Shown here piece after piece: positions 5,216-6,221 of a DNA stretch of 6,221 bases (positions within the stretch are counted from its first letter, which is position 1; each line of letters begins with the position of its first letter). Source of the DNA: Neptunomonas sp. (lineage in GTDB: Bacteria; Pseudomonadota; Gammaproteobacteria; Pseudomonadales; Balneatricaceae); the NCBI GenBank assembly GCA_004195305.1, contig SDWN01000422.1, positions 1-6,221 of the forward strand, in the 5' to 3' direction. Under the pieces are notes generated by a model. That model was not told the origin of the DNA. It worked only from the letters and a program-made list of their open reading frames with translations, and searched no databases. Position numbers and translations under genes: made by a program.

Positions 5216-6088
5216 ATGAGTAGTGATACAGCGACGTATATTCTGACAGGAACCTGTAAGAGTGTGCGGGGGACCGTAGATCTAGTTACCCGTTTTCTAT
5301 TTGATCGTGAGTGCTACATCACCGAGATGAACTCCTTTGACGATACCGAAGGGGGGCGGTTTTTTATTCGGGTTGAGTTTAAGAACGATGGTTCCGAGGC
5401 GCTGTCGTTGGAGGAGTTGGAGCGTCAGTTTACCGATAGAGCGGCAGCGCACGAGATGGAGTGGCTGATCCGCGATGCCCGTACGCCTGAGAAAGTCGTG
5501 ATTCTGGTGTCCAAATATGATCATTGCATACAGGACCTGCTGCACCGCTACCGCACCGGGCATCTGAATATAGAAATTCCGGCGATTATCTCCAATCATC
5601 CGGACCTGCGGGAGCTAGCCGAATGGCATGATATCCCTTATCACCACTTCCCGATTACTGCCGAAACCAAGCCACAGCAAGAGGCGCAGATCTGGCGGGT
5701 TGTGGAAGAAACCGGTGCTGACCTGGTGGTGCTGGCGCGCTACATGCAGGTATTGTCAAACGATCTTTGCACCAAGCTGGAAGGACGGGCGATCAATATC
5801 CACCATTCGCTGCTGCCTGGCTTCAAGGGCGCTAAGCCCTATCACCAGGCCTACGACAAAGGGGTGAAGCTGGTTGGCGCGACTGCTCACTATGTCAGCA
5901 GTGATCTGGATGAGGGGCCCATTATCTCGCAGGGAATTGAGGCGGTTGATCACACCTATACGCCTGAGCGACTGGTGGCTAAAGGGCGTGATACCGAGCG
6001 TCTAACATTAGCACGCGCATTAAAGTTACACAGTGAGCACCGGGTGTTTCTTGATGGCAAGAAAACCGTGGTTTTCCAAGGCTGTTAA
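5216..6088 (+). CDS. purU: Formyltetrahydrofolate deformylase PurU
   Basis: A 290-residue cytoplasmic enzyme that hydrolyses 10-formyl-THF to THF and formate, balancing one-carbon pools and feeding formate to purine synthesis or oxidation. An N-terminal ACT domain (about residues 6-85) is followed by a formyltransferase-fold domain (about 95-290). Catalytic residues are in place: N194 and H196 in INIHHSLLPGFKGAKPYHQA, and D232 in HYVSSDLDEGPIISQG. Length is normal for the family. The start is ATG 5216, with AAGGAG at 5205-5210 and a 5-nt gap; an in-frame GTG at 5210 overlaps that site and is rejected. The ACT start reads TGTCKSVRGTVDLVTRFLF, not the common CPDRxGIV form. This matches Pseudomonas PurU proteins encoded with sarcosine oxidase, suggesting a role in demethylating catabolism. 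It appears to be transcribed alone. Confidence 0.95.
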   Translation: MSSDTATYILTGTCKSVRGTVDLVTRFLFDRECYITEMNSFDDTEGGRFFIRVEFKNDGSEALSLEELERQFTDRAAAHEMEWLIRDARTPEKVVILVSKYDHCIQDLLHRYRTGHLNIEIPAIISNHPDLRELAEWHDIPYHHFPITAETKPQQEAQIWRVVEETGADLVVLARYMQVLSNDLCTKLEGRAINIHHSLLPGFKGAKPYHQAYDKGVKLVGATAHYVSSDLDEGPIISQGIEAVDHTYTPERLVAKGRDTERLTLARALKLHSEHRVFLDGKKTVVFQGC

Positions 6089-6092
6089 TCAT

Positions 6093-6116
6093 GATGCCGC
6101 AGCTTAATGCGGCATC
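6093..6116 (+). terminator. Hairpin after purU, probable terminator
   Basis: GATGCCGC (6093-6100) and GCGGCATC (6109-6116) make a perfect 8-bp stem with an 8-nt loop, starting 5 nt past the purU stop. The T tract that follows (CGCTTTCATT) is short and broken, so termination may be weak or Rho-assisted; the hairpin could also protect the mRNA 3' end. Confidence 0.6.
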
Positions 6117-6221
6117 CGCTTTCATTGAATGGGTTGTTATCTCCTAAGCGTTTTAGGTGGATGCGCGTATCCCTGCGTCTTTTAATAGTAGTAGATATCG
6201 TTTTGTTAATTTATTTTAAAT
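6117..6221. other. Intergenic tail to the window edge
   Basis: No gene is visible. The last 40 bases are AT-rich and may be the promoter region of a gene beyond the window. A small 5-bp stem (CCTAA / TTAGG, about 6143-6157) is present, with no clear role. Confidence 0.5.

Overview
The window carries a gammaproteobacterial chromosomal segment (about 540-6221). Its protein sequences resemble those of marine Oceanospirillales or Pseudomonadales, but the taxonomic call is an inference from gene content only. A short, visibly more GC-rich block (1 to about 547) sits at the left edge and does not belong with it. No rRNA, tRNA, CRISPR array or insertion sequence was seen.

Left block (1 to about 547): read on the minus strand it is a patchwork of truncated genes. 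A short piece resembles a citrate-lyase-beta/HpcH-type aldolase, then comes the 3' end of an OleB-type alpha/beta-hydrolase overlapping by ATGA the start of an OleC-type AMP-ligase, and then an unidentified coding piece running off the edge. Frames break abruptly at each joint, which looks like a contig-end chimera and not biology.

Main segment: a 5'-truncated tandem-ACT protein (540-1058) is followed 48 nt later by a 12-TM MFS transporter (1107-2339). The transporter converges on, and overlaps by 68 bp, an LrhA-like LysR regulator on the minus strand (2272-3186). Upstream of the LysR gene are two overlapping inverted repeats that look like an autoregulatory operator. Then comes a decayed minus-strand remnant of a hybrid histidine kinase (receiver plus Hpt pieces, 3439 to about 3790) followed by three codon-phased 36-bp repeats. 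After it lie a GcvR-like tandem-ACT protein (3881-4408), a palindromic terminator, a 65-residue protein built of 13-residue repeats (4507-4704), a 511-nt leader, and the formyltetrahydrofolate deformylase gene purU (5216-6088) with a hairpin after it.

How the genes fit together: PurU releases formate from 10-formyl-THF. The form seen here resembles the Pseudomonas PurU proteins encoded beside sarcosine oxidase in glycine-betaine/sarcosine catabolism. GcvR-type ACT proteins are linked to control of glycine cleavage. The two tandem-ACT proteins align with each other along their whole shared length and are paralogues flanking the MFS/LysR pair. One-carbon/glycine metabolism is therefore the likely theme; the MFS substrate and the role of the repeat protein are unknown. 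The most novel item is the 13-residue-repeat small protein.
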